Source of the DNA: Nematopogon swammerdamellus
Lineage: Eukaryota; Arthropoda; Insecta; Lepidoptera; Adelidae
Direction of reading: 5' to 3'
Assembly (NCBI GenBank): GCA_946902875.1
Contig: OX336340.1
Coordinates: 9,073,739-9,137,738, forward strand
Length of the DNA: 64,000 nt
This document shows, one piece after another, positions 33,695 to 43,945 of this stretch. Position numbers and translations under genes: made by a program. The notes beneath the pieces are model-generated. The model was not told where the DNA came from, did no database searches, and saw nothing but the letters and a program-made list of their open reading frames with translations. Every line of letters begins with the position of its first letter. Positions within the stretch are counted from its first letter, which is position 1.

Positions 33695-34530
33695 GTACAA
33701 GTATATCAATTTTATTCAGGAACGCGAGGAAAACAGAAGTATAAAATCATTAATATAGATAAATAAAATAGCATTGTCCTTGTGCACAGCGGCGACGACG
33801 CGAACGGACGACGCGCGGCGCGGGGCACGGACGGACGGAGCGACCGCGCACTCGCTAGTCGCAACGCTATGAGTTCAAGAAGGAAATTAATACGGAACCC
33901 TCTGCACGTGAAAAAACATTCGAGCGCAACAGATTTTTAAAGATTTCACTACCTACTCAAATTCAAATAAATGCTCGCCACAGTTATATTCGCCTTCGTC
34001 TTGACTAGAACTTATCTGAATAATATCCAGATAGTAATCACTACGATATCGGCATCCGGTCGCTCGACAACTTTGTGAAGAGTACACACAAGTATTTTAC
34101 CTACACGCCGCCGGAAGCACTCGTTCGTACAGAACTTGCCGCCGCTGCTGGAATCATATTATTTGACACCATAGCTTTTGATTTGATTTGAATTCTTTTA
34201 TAACATAATCCGTTTCAAGAATATTGTCAAATGTATAATTCCTAAATAAAAAATGTAGTCAGCAGTGTATATTCACGTAATTTATCGTAAGCTTTTTTCT
34301 AATTTACCTATTCTATAAAGTGTTTTGAATCGTAGTGTGTGTGTGGTTGTGGCCTCCTACCTTGTGAAATCGCCGCGCCGTCCGCTCCTTCGATAGCCCA
34401 GTCCACACCACGATCTTGGTAAAAGTTTTCGTTAGGTTTTCGTACGTAATTCTAATTATGTACACCGCTCCGTTCCGGGTTTGCAGAACTCGTCAACAAC
34501 AACTCTCTGTCGCCCGTTGCTTGGCGACCA
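33695..34530. other. Unassigned, with CpG-rich patch
   Basis: A CpG-rich patch (about 33788-33870, CGACGACGCGAACGGACGAC) sits in AT-rich DNA. No exon or repeat recognised. A short piece of SINE tail (GATGTAGCCAACCGTGTCAG) occurs further on at 34852. Confidence 0.3.
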
Positions 34531-34534
34531 GAGC

Positions 34535-34579
34535 CACAGCATATATATGGCTAATATCTTTAGCCATATATATGCTGTG
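34535..34579. repeat. Short-loop perfect inverted duplication
   Basis: Arms 34535-34554 and 34560-34579 are perfect 20-bp reverse complements (CACAGCATATATATGGCTAA on the left) with a 5-base loop. Not part of a recognised repeat. Confidence 0.85.
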
Positions 34580-35069
34580 CCAGAGCGGACAAGCGTAGGT
34601 GGCCAGCTATGTGGCTGTTTGTCTCTGCCGCCGGGCTTGATGGAGGCAAGTGTACCTAGTGAATTTGTGTTGCGCGATGTAAAGCCGAATAATACCGAAC
34701 ATGTTTGTTGACTGCCATTAAATAAATAAAAGTATTAGTAGGTATGCAAACTTATCGTCCACACATTCTCGCCCACGGAACGAAGAAAAATTACACCTCA
34801 TAGAAAAGCGTGCGATTCGTTATTGTATCGGTATAATGGGATGTGTGGTGATGTAGCCAACCGTGTCAGTTTACATTATTTTTACGTCTCGTATTTTATA
34901 TTTTTTCGTCTACATTATGTTTAAAAATCGTTGACCATAAAAAATTAAGTAATAACTTTTTTCTTGCAAACAAGAATATATCTACTGGGACACATGGAAG
35001 GAACGTAGAAGAAAAGTTGCGGTCGTTGAATAAGGGTCAAAAAGTAAACTTTAAAGGAAATTATTGAGC

Positions 35070-35308
35070 TCCCTTCTTATATTACTAGGTGGTAGGGTTT
35101 AACCCGCCCGGGTTGGTACCACCGCACTGAATGAAAGGTCGGTCGAAACGGCTATGTAAATAGTTTGTGTTTTCCGTCCAGTTCAGTGTAGCCGGCACGA
35201 CCGAAGGGAAGCACTGACGTGGCACCAAGTTCATCCGGTGTTATGGGCTGACATCACGGATGTTGTAGGTGATGTAGCCAACCGTGTCAGTTTCCATAAA
35301 AAAAAAAA
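35070..35308 (+). mobile_element. SINE body with start of alternative head
   Basis: Begins GCTCCCTTCTTATATTACTA, which belongs to the alternative-head version, then carries the complete body and a poly(A) tail ending at 35308. No 5S-like block. The tail half is very close to the copies at 1505 and 46821. Confidence 0.8.
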
Positions 35309-35511
35309 CTATTAGTAAAGATAAAAAGATTTCTGTAAAAATATATGTTATGTATTGATCTTTGAATTGAATTTTACTACTTTGGAAAGGTGTTAAATAA
35401 ATCTCCAAAAAATAACGAAAAGTAGGAAAATTGTACATTCTAGTTAAATTATCTTGAGAAGCATAAATTGTTTCAATACAAGACCCTCATAGAAATATAG
35501 ATAATATTTTT

Positions 35512-35709
35512 CTATAATATAATAATAGATAGATAAGACATTCCGTCTGGCCTCTTCCCGTCTTCCCTACTTAGGCCAACAGGTTCTCGAATAGATGGAA
35601 CATGAATTGAATTGAAGGCTCTTTTTATAATTTCATTCAGTGCGGCGTGCCGACAGAACCTACCTGCGCTTTTGCAACAGCTTAGGCCGTGGCGGCCTTT
35701 CGAGTTCAC
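35512..35709 (-). pseudogene. Fragment of a mobile-element ORF (DGKRPDGM type)
   Basis: The minus-strand frame reads [20 protein letters not shown], then [18 protein letters not shown] and GKRPDGM. From memory this cysteine/serine-rich segment with RPDGM recurs in proteins of LINE-like elements in many animals. The intact form continues beyond RPDGM, whereas here it runs out of frame. It is only about 65 codons and is best read as a degraded insertion. Confidence 0.5.
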
Positions 35710-35746
35710 CGAATTTCCACAAACATATTTATTATTAATTTATATA

Positions 35747-37300
35747 CAGTCGTGGGCAACTAATTAGGGGCATTAAGGAAAACAAAGGATATAACACGAT
35801 TTTGGGCTTATTAATACAAAATCCTATTGATTTATCAAATCCTATTATCAAAGTCATAGGCTTTAATTATTATTATCATAAATCGGTGTGAATGTAATAT
35901 AAAAAGCAGCAGGAAATGTATTTGATTTCAAAGCTAAAATATGTATTAAACGTAAGGTATTCTTTAGCTGGACATGTAATTAGGGACGGCAAAGTAAAAT
36001 TATATTAAGAAACTGAAGAATTTTTTTTTTTACAAACCTTAAAACAGGGTATGCTCCTTAGAGCATCCCGGCTCTATTGCTGGGAAAATCAATATCCAGT
36101 AGCAAAAACTTTGTTTTTAATTACTGCTTGACAACGATGTGGCATTGATGATATCAATTTCTGACATGTTTCCACAGGAATGTTTGTCCAAGCCTCATAA
36201 AAAGCTTCATAAAGTTCATCTAAAGTTGTGGTACGATACGTTGCAACTTAGTTCTTGATTTCGTGCCAAAGATGCTCGATAGGATTAAGGTTCGGGCTAT
36301 TTCCTGGGCTACTTCCTCCTAATCTAGCATTGAGACTGACTGACTGATGTGAAACGACTTGACTGATCGAGCGCTATGTTTTGGGTCGTTATCATGCTGA
36401 AACGTCCATATAATAGGAAGATGTTCTTCAGCATAGATAGGGAAGCATAGTTTTTTCTAATATCGCCTTGTATTGGTATTGGTGTAAATTGCCTCGAATT
36501 TTCCTCACAGGTAGTTGAGTAGGCTCCACGTCCAGAAAATGAGCCCAAAATTTTTATGTTTCCTGCGCCGTGTTTCACCTGATTTTTTGTAAATCTCGGA
36601 TTCATTTCTGCCTTTGCAGGACGCCGTACGTATGGTCTTCCATCTGAAGAAATCAAATTAACCGTCGTCTCGTCAGAAAACAGCACATGTTGCCACTGGG
36701 CGTAGGTCCAATGTCCATATTTACGTGCAAATGCTAAACGTGCATGTCGATGTTCTCTCTTAAACAATGGTACTTTACGAGCCACTCTTCCGAACAACCC
36801 CCGTTCTACCAGACGTCGTCGAATGGTCCTCGCAGATACCCCAGCTTTTAGATCTGCTCCAAAAACTTCATGTTTAAATTAAAACAGAGGCTAAAAAAGG
36901 ATCTTTCTTGGCTAACCTGGTCATCGTTCCGCCTTCTTCGGTAGTTGTTTTTCTTGATCTTTTTTCTGGGCACATTTAAAGTATTGTTATTGCATTTGAA
37001 ATGTTGCACAGAATTTGACACCATAGTTTATGAACAATTTAAATATTAAGCAATCTTTCGATATGACCACCCATGCTAGGAAAAATTTATAATAACTTTT
37101 CGTTGTTTTGCATCGCAGCTTTTATTTCCGCCCATCTTTATTTGTAAATAAAATAATTAAAACGACAGTAAAATTAAAAACCAGATTGCCGCCAAAACTA
37201 TGCCGCACTAATGGGAATAAGAAAATGTCAATTATTTATTTTTAAATTTTGAAAATCGAATACAAATTACCAGTGTCCCTAATTAAACGACCAGTCCATA
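35747..37300 (-). mobile_element. Tc1-type DNA transposon remnant
   Basis: The left end after TA is CAGTCGTGGGCAACTAATTA; the right end reads CCCTAATTAAACGACCAGTC before TA, an imperfect reverse complement sharing TAATTAGGG. The roughly 1.55-kb length fits a Tc1 element. The transposase is on the minus strand and decayed, as described in the next entry. Ends are diverged, so borders are good to a few bases only. Confidence 0.75.
36324..36797 (-). pseudogene. Tc1-family transposase fragment
   Basis: One open frame covers the start of the DDE catalytic domain: RHARLAFARKYGHWTYAQWQ, then HVLFSDETTVNLISSDGRPY with the first catalytic Asp (FSDET), and KHGAGNIKILGSFSGRG. After that the frame shifts: the segment corresponding to the second Asp and the final Glu is out of frame or deleted, with an imperfect FTSVS stretch near the end. 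No DNA-binding N-terminus is in the same frame. The gene cannot make an active enzyme. Confidence 0.85.
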
Positions 37301-37699
37301 TTGTGAGAACATATACCACTGTATTATTGTATTAGTGAAAATTTAAAGAGTTTTATTGTTCAAGGAGATATTATTGTTTTAAAAAAACGAACCCTTAAAT
37401 GTCTAACATTACTTAGACTAAATAAATAACAAATTATTTTTAAATTAATTGAAAAAACAAAACAAAATTCACAATTGCATTTTTATGGAGATAGTTGACC
37501 ACGACGTATATGTAATTTTTTTTTTCACTAGTTGGTTTAATTTTAACTTTTTTGTTTTTATTATAAATAAAGTACTTTAAAACCGTTCACTGAGATAGCA
37601 TTCCACGAGCCCACTACTCGGTTAGAAAGAAAGTAAGTACTTCTTTTGGTTTGAATTCAAACTAGTTTGGTTGAGTTTTAGCGAATGATCACAAAGTGC
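37301..37699. other. Unassigned AT-rich DNA
   Basis: Nothing recognised. Confidence 0.3.
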
Positions 37700-37704
37700 C
37701 ATAT

Positions 37705-37742
37705 TAGTATTCATTGTTTACAGTGTACACAATGAATACTAA
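37705..37742. repeat. Short-loop inverted duplication
   Basis: TAGTATTCATTGTTTACA (37705-37722) and its reverse complement with one mismatch (37725-37742), separated by 2 bases. A further GTGTACACTG echo follows nearby. Confidence 0.75.
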
Positions 37743-37769
37743 CATCGGTGTACACTGTACAGCGATGAA

Positions 37770-38505
37770 GCTTAGGCATGGCATAGTTGGCATTTAGTAT
37801 TTTAAAAGTTTCGATGAAATCTCCTCTCTCTCTACTCTCCTCAAGTGTAGTCACTAGTCAGGCCGAGTGCTTCTAAGCGATTTTCATAGGGTCTATTTCT
37901 CAGGGCTGGCACCATCTTGGTAGTCCGTCGCGGTCGGTGCACTCTCTCCAGGGGAGAAGGACACAGTCGAAGTAAGCAGTACCAAGTCCAAACCTGGTAA
38001 TAGTACTTCAGGAGGGGACTGACGTACGTTTTGTATATAGCCTGAGAAAAATACTTAACTGCGCTGATTTAGGAGAACGCCTGCCTTATCAAGTAGAGGA
38101 ACGAGTTGGCACTCTTGACAACTCCCACGACGTGAGTTTCCCACTTGAAGTTTTCCGAAAATATTATCACTCAGAGGTCCCGTTGCGATGCCTTGCCTGC
38201 ACCATGCTTCCATCACTGAAATATTGCTTATGTGGGTTGTTAGCTCCAACGTGTACCTAGTACAGTGAATTATGTGCCATTGAGAGGTAGTAACCATGTA
38301 TTCGTCCATCGAGTATATCAAGTGTGTTCTGAATTTCATAGTGAGCGGGGATTGGATCGGCGACAAACTTGGTGTCGTCAGCAAAGAGTGAGAACGAGGC
38401 TTTTATTATTGCACCCAATCTAGTAAGGAATATTCCGATGGCGGCGAATATTGTAAGCTCTATTGTGTTTCCGTCTACATAGTTCCTGCTTTTGATCTCT
38501 TTCAA
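37770..38505 (-). pseudogene. Decayed LINE reverse transcriptase fragment
   Basis: On the minus strand, frame pieces appear in the order expected for a CR1-like reverse transcriptase: SFSLFADDTKFVADPIPAHY with the FADD active-site motif (about 38345-38410), then VWTWYCLLRLCPSPLERVHR, NRPYENRLEALGLTS and TLEESRERGDFIETFKILN (about 37795-37850). Several frame changes separate them. The element is short, truncated at both ends and inactive. Confidence 0.75.
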
Positions 38506-38559
38506 CGATTCAACGAGTGCGTATAATCGTGGTTACGCGTAGAATGGGTCACTTTCGAT

Positions 38560-39240
38560 GCGTACATATACGGTCGTTTGTACATTTGTAGTGGATGTTC
38601 GACGCTCGACGCGCCGCGTGCCGCGAGCTTTCGGCGGTGCAAGCTCCGCGACTCTCCGCTTCCCCGCCACTCCCAGCCATATCGTAGCCGTAGAGCGTAG
38701 TACACACACCGCGCCGCGCCGCGTTGCCCTTGACAACCGAAACCCAGATAATATCACGCTGCTCCACGCACACACACACATACACATGCCCCATCGCGTG
38801 CGTTTCGCGCACTGCGAACGTGTGCGTGTGTGCATGAAACGTCGTTGTATACATAACATACATCTATGTGTATACATAACTAAGGCATGTGCAGGCTGAG
38901 AGTGTATTAGTGCGGAACGTCTGAAACCAACTAGTGTCACACGCAGGACACAAGGGAGAAGTAAGCGATGAGACGGTCCCCGCACACGACTGAACTGAAG
39001 TGGTGGGTTCGTTTGAAGTGCGTTTGAGACATTCTGAACGTGCGGGTTTCGGAGTTCTTTGTGCGTCGAGCGAGATACAAGCGGAATGTATAAATACAGG
39101 AGCGCTTAGTAATTTCGTGCGACTCTACGTGTAAATAATTTACGATTTAGTTTCGCGCTCTTTGTGTTTTTCTGTTTGGTCGTCCCCTGTTCAGGGAGGC
39201 GAGTCGTCGGGGGTGTCGCTACTAGGCATCCTGTGAGCTA
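38560..39240. other. CpG-rich island 5
   Basis: GC-rich, CpG-rich DNA with ORFs on both strands caused by composition, and a CA-rich stretch near 38770. It includes the TATA box at 39089. No recognised protein. Confidence 0.4.
39089..39096 (+). promoter_or_regulatory. TATA box of second candidate promoter
   Basis: TATAAATA lies at the 3' edge of a CpG-rich island, with expected initiation near 39120 and a possible donor GTGAGC at 39233. It is on the same strand as Tet, 9 kb upstream of its first coding exon. Its use is not shown by anything else in the sequence. Confidence 0.35.
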
Positions 39241-39480
39241 GAATGAAAAAATATCTACATTCATTTATTATGTAGAAAAATAGAAATTAGACTCAAGGTA
39301 TCCAGATTCATGGACCTAAAACTATTCTGGCCATATGGTATGTATGTGTTTCAATAACAAGTTATAATATTTAATTAATTGATACGACAAATTATAAACA
39401 GAGAACACGACGCACTTTTATTAAAAACTCGAAAACTATTCATAGAATACTTAGGTGTCATCGCGTTAGTTAGCTGACAA

Positions 39481-39696
39481 AAAAACCGGCCAAGTATGGG
39501 GACCCCCGTAAATTTTTTACTTTTTCTTATTTTTATTATTTGTTGTTATATCGGTCATAATAACACATATTCTGTAAAAATCCAACGGGCTACGGTTCCA
39601 TAGATACAGCCCTCGGATAGACAGACAGACAGACAGACAGACAACGGCGTAGGCTTAGTAATAGGGTCCCGTACGACGGATACGGAGCCCTAAAAA
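39481..39696 (-). repeat. AGGGTTCCGTA-type repeat, 5' part inverted
   Basis: Plus-strand reading: AAAACCGGCCAAGTATGGGG, then ACAGCCCTCGGATAGACAGA with six ACAG units, and ACGGATACGGAGCCCT. Contains most of the family but lacks the CTCGCACTTGG segment. Confidence 0.65.
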
Positions 39697-40107
39697 GTTG
39701 CATAGCTACGGGTAAGCAGATATCCCCAAATTGAAGAGTTTGGATATGTCCTTTCTCCGACCACTAACCGTTCAGACAGAAGGTCGCAGGTACTGCAGCT
39801 CATAAGACATAAATACACTGGAGACCTTCATATGACAAGTGAGGCTATTTTCCAGCACTGCGCTAGAACTGTGTCGGATAGTTTGACGTCATGGCTCGCG
39901 GCAGTCGCGGCGCAACACTACGTATCTGTGCAGGTGACACAGCCTTCCTCACACCCCCGCCATCCACTAGCCTGAAAATAGAACCTTCCGCGCGGGCGGC
40001 TGGGCGGCTGACCACGTGACTACGTGCCCAAGCGAAGAGCACTCGCTTCGCGCGCGCTTGAGTAAATACCTTTGAACAATAGATAGTTACGTATTTCTAT
40101 TTAATAG

Positions 40108-40461
40108 TAGCTTTTGCCCGCGGCTTCGCTCGCGTGAAATTCGTATTTGAAAAGAAGGAAGTAAGTAAGCCCGCTACCGGACCTTTATTTCGGCGCGCGA
40201 AACAATTCGGTTTGTATGAGAGCCACAGCTTAGCGTAACCGGAACTGAATTTTATTTAGCCTATCCTGTGTCTCGTATAGCTCAATTTGCTTTTACTAAG
40301 TTTCATCGAATTCTGATCATCGGTCTAAGAGTTATGGAGGAACATACTTATGTACAGAAAATATTTCTAAAATCGTAAATTTAGTTTTAGTATCATACAT
40401 AGAGTCTACAACCGCAATACCTCATAAAACAAAGTAACTTAATCCATGACCATCCCTTACT
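40108..40461 (+). repeat. AGCTTTTGCCCGCGGC-type repeat, plus copy
   Basis: Starts TAGCTTTTGCCCGCGGCTTC and follows the same order as the 20120-20527 copy, ending near 40461. Confidence 0.7.
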
Positions 40462-40467
40462 TATGTA

Positions 40468-40710
40468 TTACAAGCTGTGCCCGCGGCTCCGCCCGCTCTC
40501 ATATTTCACTTCACTGCTAAGCTCATAAGCTATTTAGCGTAATAGTAAGTAGCCTATATTTGATGGGAAGAATCAAGCTATCCGTAGAATTTTGTTTTAT
40601 AAAATTCGGTTCAGTGGTTCTGGAGTTATAAGCGGACAGACAGACATACACTCAGACACTCAGACAGAAAGCAGACGTTGGATTTTATTATAGGTAAGGA
40701 TAAGGATACA
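40468..40710 (+). repeat. AAGCTGTGCCCGCGGCTCC-type repeat
   Basis: A second, related type begins ACAAGCTGTGCCCGCGGCTC and includes AATTCGGTTCAGTGGTTCTG, AGCGGACAGACAGACATACA and a GGATAAGGATA end. Short related starts occur at 43132 and 50152. Confidence 0.6.
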
Positions 40711-40773
40711 TTAATATACCTGACAAATCCAGTCTGCCACTACGTTTATTGAGCCTGCTTCTGTAGATAAAAT

Positions 40774-40977
40774 TTAATGAATGAACGCGCCATTTTCATG
40801 CTCTACAACCTTTACTTTGCTAAATAGTTGATTCGCGGGATCAAAATGAAAAATTTTTTCATCATAACTATTTTCCATATCTAAAACCAAATTATTATAG
40901 ACTTGGTCTTTGTGCAGCTGTGTGGCTCGCAGTTTCGGGCCAAACGTATGGCCCATATTTACGTAAATACTGAACAA
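40774..40977 (-). other. Unrecognised 67-codon ORF
   Basis: Minus-strand frame MFSIYVNMGHTFGPKLRATQ, then HKDQVYNNLVLDMENSYDEK and QLFSKVKVVEHENGAFIH to a TAA. The composition is protein-like, and an acceptor-like TTTGTTCAG sits at its 5' side, so it could be a terminal exon or part of an unknown element. I do not recognise it, and it lies between repeats. Confidence 0.25.
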
Positions 40978-41450
40978 ATTACCCTCCTTTTTGTTTTCCG
41001 TAGTCGGGCAATTACGTGTATGTTCTGAAATACGTATCTATATAATACGTAGCGTTAAGTGCATATTAATTCACTTATTCTAAAAGGCTTCCATAAGAGG
41101 CAATTTAGTAATTTGTGAGACTTAAACGAATAAGCGTTACTTTTAATAAATTATATAAATTCTTAAGCGACGCGTGCTTCGTCTGATCGCAAGGAAAAGT
41201 GAGAAAATGGAGACTCACTCACACGAGCTACGTGAATGCCTTCCGCGAGTCCTTGTACATAGATTATTACATTTAATTAATGTATGTCATCAAGAAATCA
41301 AGAATTGTGTAAGGGTAGAAAAATTGTTAGAATAAACTTAAAATAACTTCACTGAGTACGTAAAGTATGAAAGAAACCTTTGTTTACGACAATACAGATT
41401 AAAATTCAATTATTTGCATTTCACGATAGAGATCACACAATATTAACAAT
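40978..41450. other. Unassigned AT-rich DNA
   Basis: Nothing recognised. Confidence 0.3.
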
Positions 41451-41652
41451 TCTGGGTTGGTACCACCGTACTGGATGTAAGATGGCCGCATAGCAACCTC
41501 GGTTGTGTTCTCCTCTAGTCCAGTATAGCCAGCAATCCAGGGAAGTCTCCGGTATGGCACCTACCTTCTCGGAGGTGATATTGGCTGGTCGGAGCATGCG
41601 CTTTGGCCCCTCCAACTCAGCCACCCATACCGGAGTACAAAAAAAAAAAAAA
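41451..41652 (+). mobile_element. Short SINE-like element related to the main SINE body
   Basis: Starts GGGTTGGTACCACCGTACTG, shares the order of short blocks with the main SINE (GTCCAGTATAGCCAG, GGCACCTACC, GATATTGGCTG) and ends in a poly(A) tail of 13 bases. Sequence divergence and the absence of a head suggest a sister family or an old truncated copy. Confidence 0.6.
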
Positions 41653-42264
41653 TTCATGGCCACAAATTCATTTTCAATATGGTTCGTTATAATTTTTTTT
41701 TTTTATTTAGATGGTTTCATTTCGGAGCTTGAAATAATATTACTTACATCATATTATGTTTATGTCAGTCCCGTAACCTTCTACACCTTAGAACCCAGAG
41801 TTCATACTTCATATAGGTATTCTATTAGACTTATAAATTAGACGAAACCTATTTTCACGCGGCCGGAGCGTGGATAGACTTTACTCGTATTCAACGCAAA
41901 CGTCGTCGTCCGGAGATTAATAGATTATACAATCCCGAAGGTTTCAGGTAAACGAAAATACTTCATTATGCGTTTTCATATGCAATGCACAGACGGAGAT
42001 AAACACGAAAAAAAAATCACTTTCGTATGATCTTTTGAGATCATCTGCGAATACAATTTGTTGGATAGATTCATCCCATCCCATGGCATTCTGTCAATGT
42101 GTGATATAGACGGCTATATGTGTTATGTTTTATTATGGTGATGGTCCTTCGAGCCAGATACGTGGGTACTAGTTAGGATAAGCTGGCTGAACCAAGGTGT
42201 TGCATTGCGATCTATAGCAAATAAAACAAGCACATTAAAAAAATAAAAAGACGGGATGTGTTAG
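41653..42264. other. Unassigned
   Basis: No exon or repeat recognised. Confidence 0.3.
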
Positions 42265-42375
42265 TTTTTTTTTATGGAAACTGACACGGTAGGCTACATT
42301 ACCTACAACATCCGTGATATCAGCCCATAACACCACCGGGTGAATTAGGTGCCATGTCAGTGCTTCCCTTCGGTT
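42265..42375 (-). mobile_element. 5'-truncated SINE tail
   Basis: T run, then ATGGAAACTGACACGG and TGCCATGTCAGTGCTTCCC on the plus strand: the last 110 bp of the composite SINE, inverted. Confidence 0.75.
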
Positions 42376-43128
42376 TTATTTATAACATTATCGAAATTTA
42401 ACGTAGAATAACGTCGAGCGGTGACGCTCCTGTCAGCTGTGAACACTAAACTAAATTCCATCCCGTCTCCACTTTATTTCATAAGTGATTTCCGTTTCTC
42501 AAACGTCTGTCGCACTATAGCATGACAATATTGTATAATCCGAAATCGAAAATATATTCTTCGTAAAAAATATCAATTCGGTAATCGCGAACAGAGACAA
42601 AAATATTACACCGACAAATACGAGTACACCCTCATTATACGTGAAGCCTCACGCCTCCTTTCGTGACACGGTACCCTCTGGCGGGTGTGCGGTGTGCGCG
42701 GTGGATGGTGGGCTAAGCCGGTACACAGACAGAACGTTTGGTCGTTTGGTATTTTGGCGTACGATATCAATTTATGCCGAACCGTAAACAAACGTCTATA
42801 AATAGCCTGGCCCAGTCTACAAGGAAGATCCCCCGCTCCTCCTCTCTTCCCCACCCTTTCCTACCCGCCTGTCTCCTTAGTTTCCTTTTCGTCCTGTCTC
42901 GTACGAAAGCGGCTAATAATAAGGAGTTTAACAGCGGGTAAATTTAGCTGAAGCGTTGCCTGAAGTTGAACTGAATTGAGTTTGGATAGAGTCAAGGTCG
43001 TTTAATGTTGTTGTTTTATGTGTGTTGTGTGTTTTATAATGTTTACACGTAGGGAAATGGTTTCGCTTTGCCTTGCATTTCAGGCACCCTAAATTTACCA
43101 TCATGCATTGGTTTAAATATTTATTACT
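42376..43128. other. Unassigned
   Basis: No convincing gene. A C-rich run at about 42828-42890 gives overlapping ORFs with no recognised product. Confidence 0.3.
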
Positions 43129-43301
43129 AGCTGTTGCCCGTGACCTCGTCCGTATGCATAACTGAACATGACAAATTATTCTTTCAGAATCACATGAAAT
43201 TGAATCATTTCTGATACTAAATCCTAAAAAGAAAACAGTAAAATTGATTATGCACTGAAAATATTTATTTACATATATTATTTAGATTATTTTCAGATTA
43301 T

Positions 43302-43514
43302 TTAAAGATTTATTCGGCGATTAAATATACCTCGCACGCGAGACACAGCGCGACGTTCACGTTCAGCGGTTATGCGCTCCTCAGGATCGACATCGGATTC
43401 TTGTGACCTAATCGCCCTCAATTTTTTGGCATCCCTAGAACCCTGTGAATGATTCGATCTTTTTCTTGCTGGCATCGTACGCATTATGTTGACAACGGCC
43501 GCAACCCTTTTCAC
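43302..43514 (-). pseudogene. Helitron-like ORF N-terminal fragment
   Basis: The minus-strand frame contains MPARKRSNHSQGSRDAKKLR and then SQESDVDPEERITAERERRA. Repeated Glu/Arg heptads of the form xxERITAERERRA at the N-terminus are a feature I associate with lepidopteran Helitron helicase ORFs. Only 60-70 codons are present, with no replication-initiator or helicase domain. It is possible but not certain. Confidence 0.4.
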
Positions 43515-43865
43515 AAAATCTGGAAGGAGGCGTACGGGAACGTTGAAATAATTTTCTAAGGCAAATCTATAAACTTTTTATTATTTTTACATAGGTACCT
43601 TGTCATCAAACCATCTAATCATGTAATTATTTAGTACACTTCTTCTTCTTATAATCGGTCGTAAATTGCCGAACAATCATTGCTGCCAATGTCCAGTGAA
43701 ATAGTCAGAAATTCTTCATGAAAATACAACAATACATATCTTGGAAAACATGGCGGATCAAATTGGTTTTCAAAAGAAACCACCAAAGCGTAATAAATTC
43801 CACGTGCACATAACGTCAACTCTCCATTTTTTATTGATTGATTTATTTATAATTTTTTTTTTATG

Positions 43866-43945
43866 CAGTGGGTCTATTCTTTTTAAGTACCTGCCCCACG
43901 CGGTACCTTTTAAGTACCGGCCCCACGCAGTACTTAAAAGGTAAG
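43866..43945. repeat. Fragment of alternative SINE head, partly inverted
   Basis: GCAGTGGGTCTATTCTTTTT and AAGTACCTGCCCCACGC resemble the alternative head at 6388-6470. The block TTTTAAGTACCGGCCCCACG then recurs, followed by the inverted AGTACTTAAAAGG. Confidence 0.55.

Noticed and set aside
38533..38985. Minus-strand 150-codon ORF and its plus-strand counterpart
   Set aside because: Both cross a CA/GC-rich promoter-like stretch, with overlapping frames on both strands and no recognised domain.
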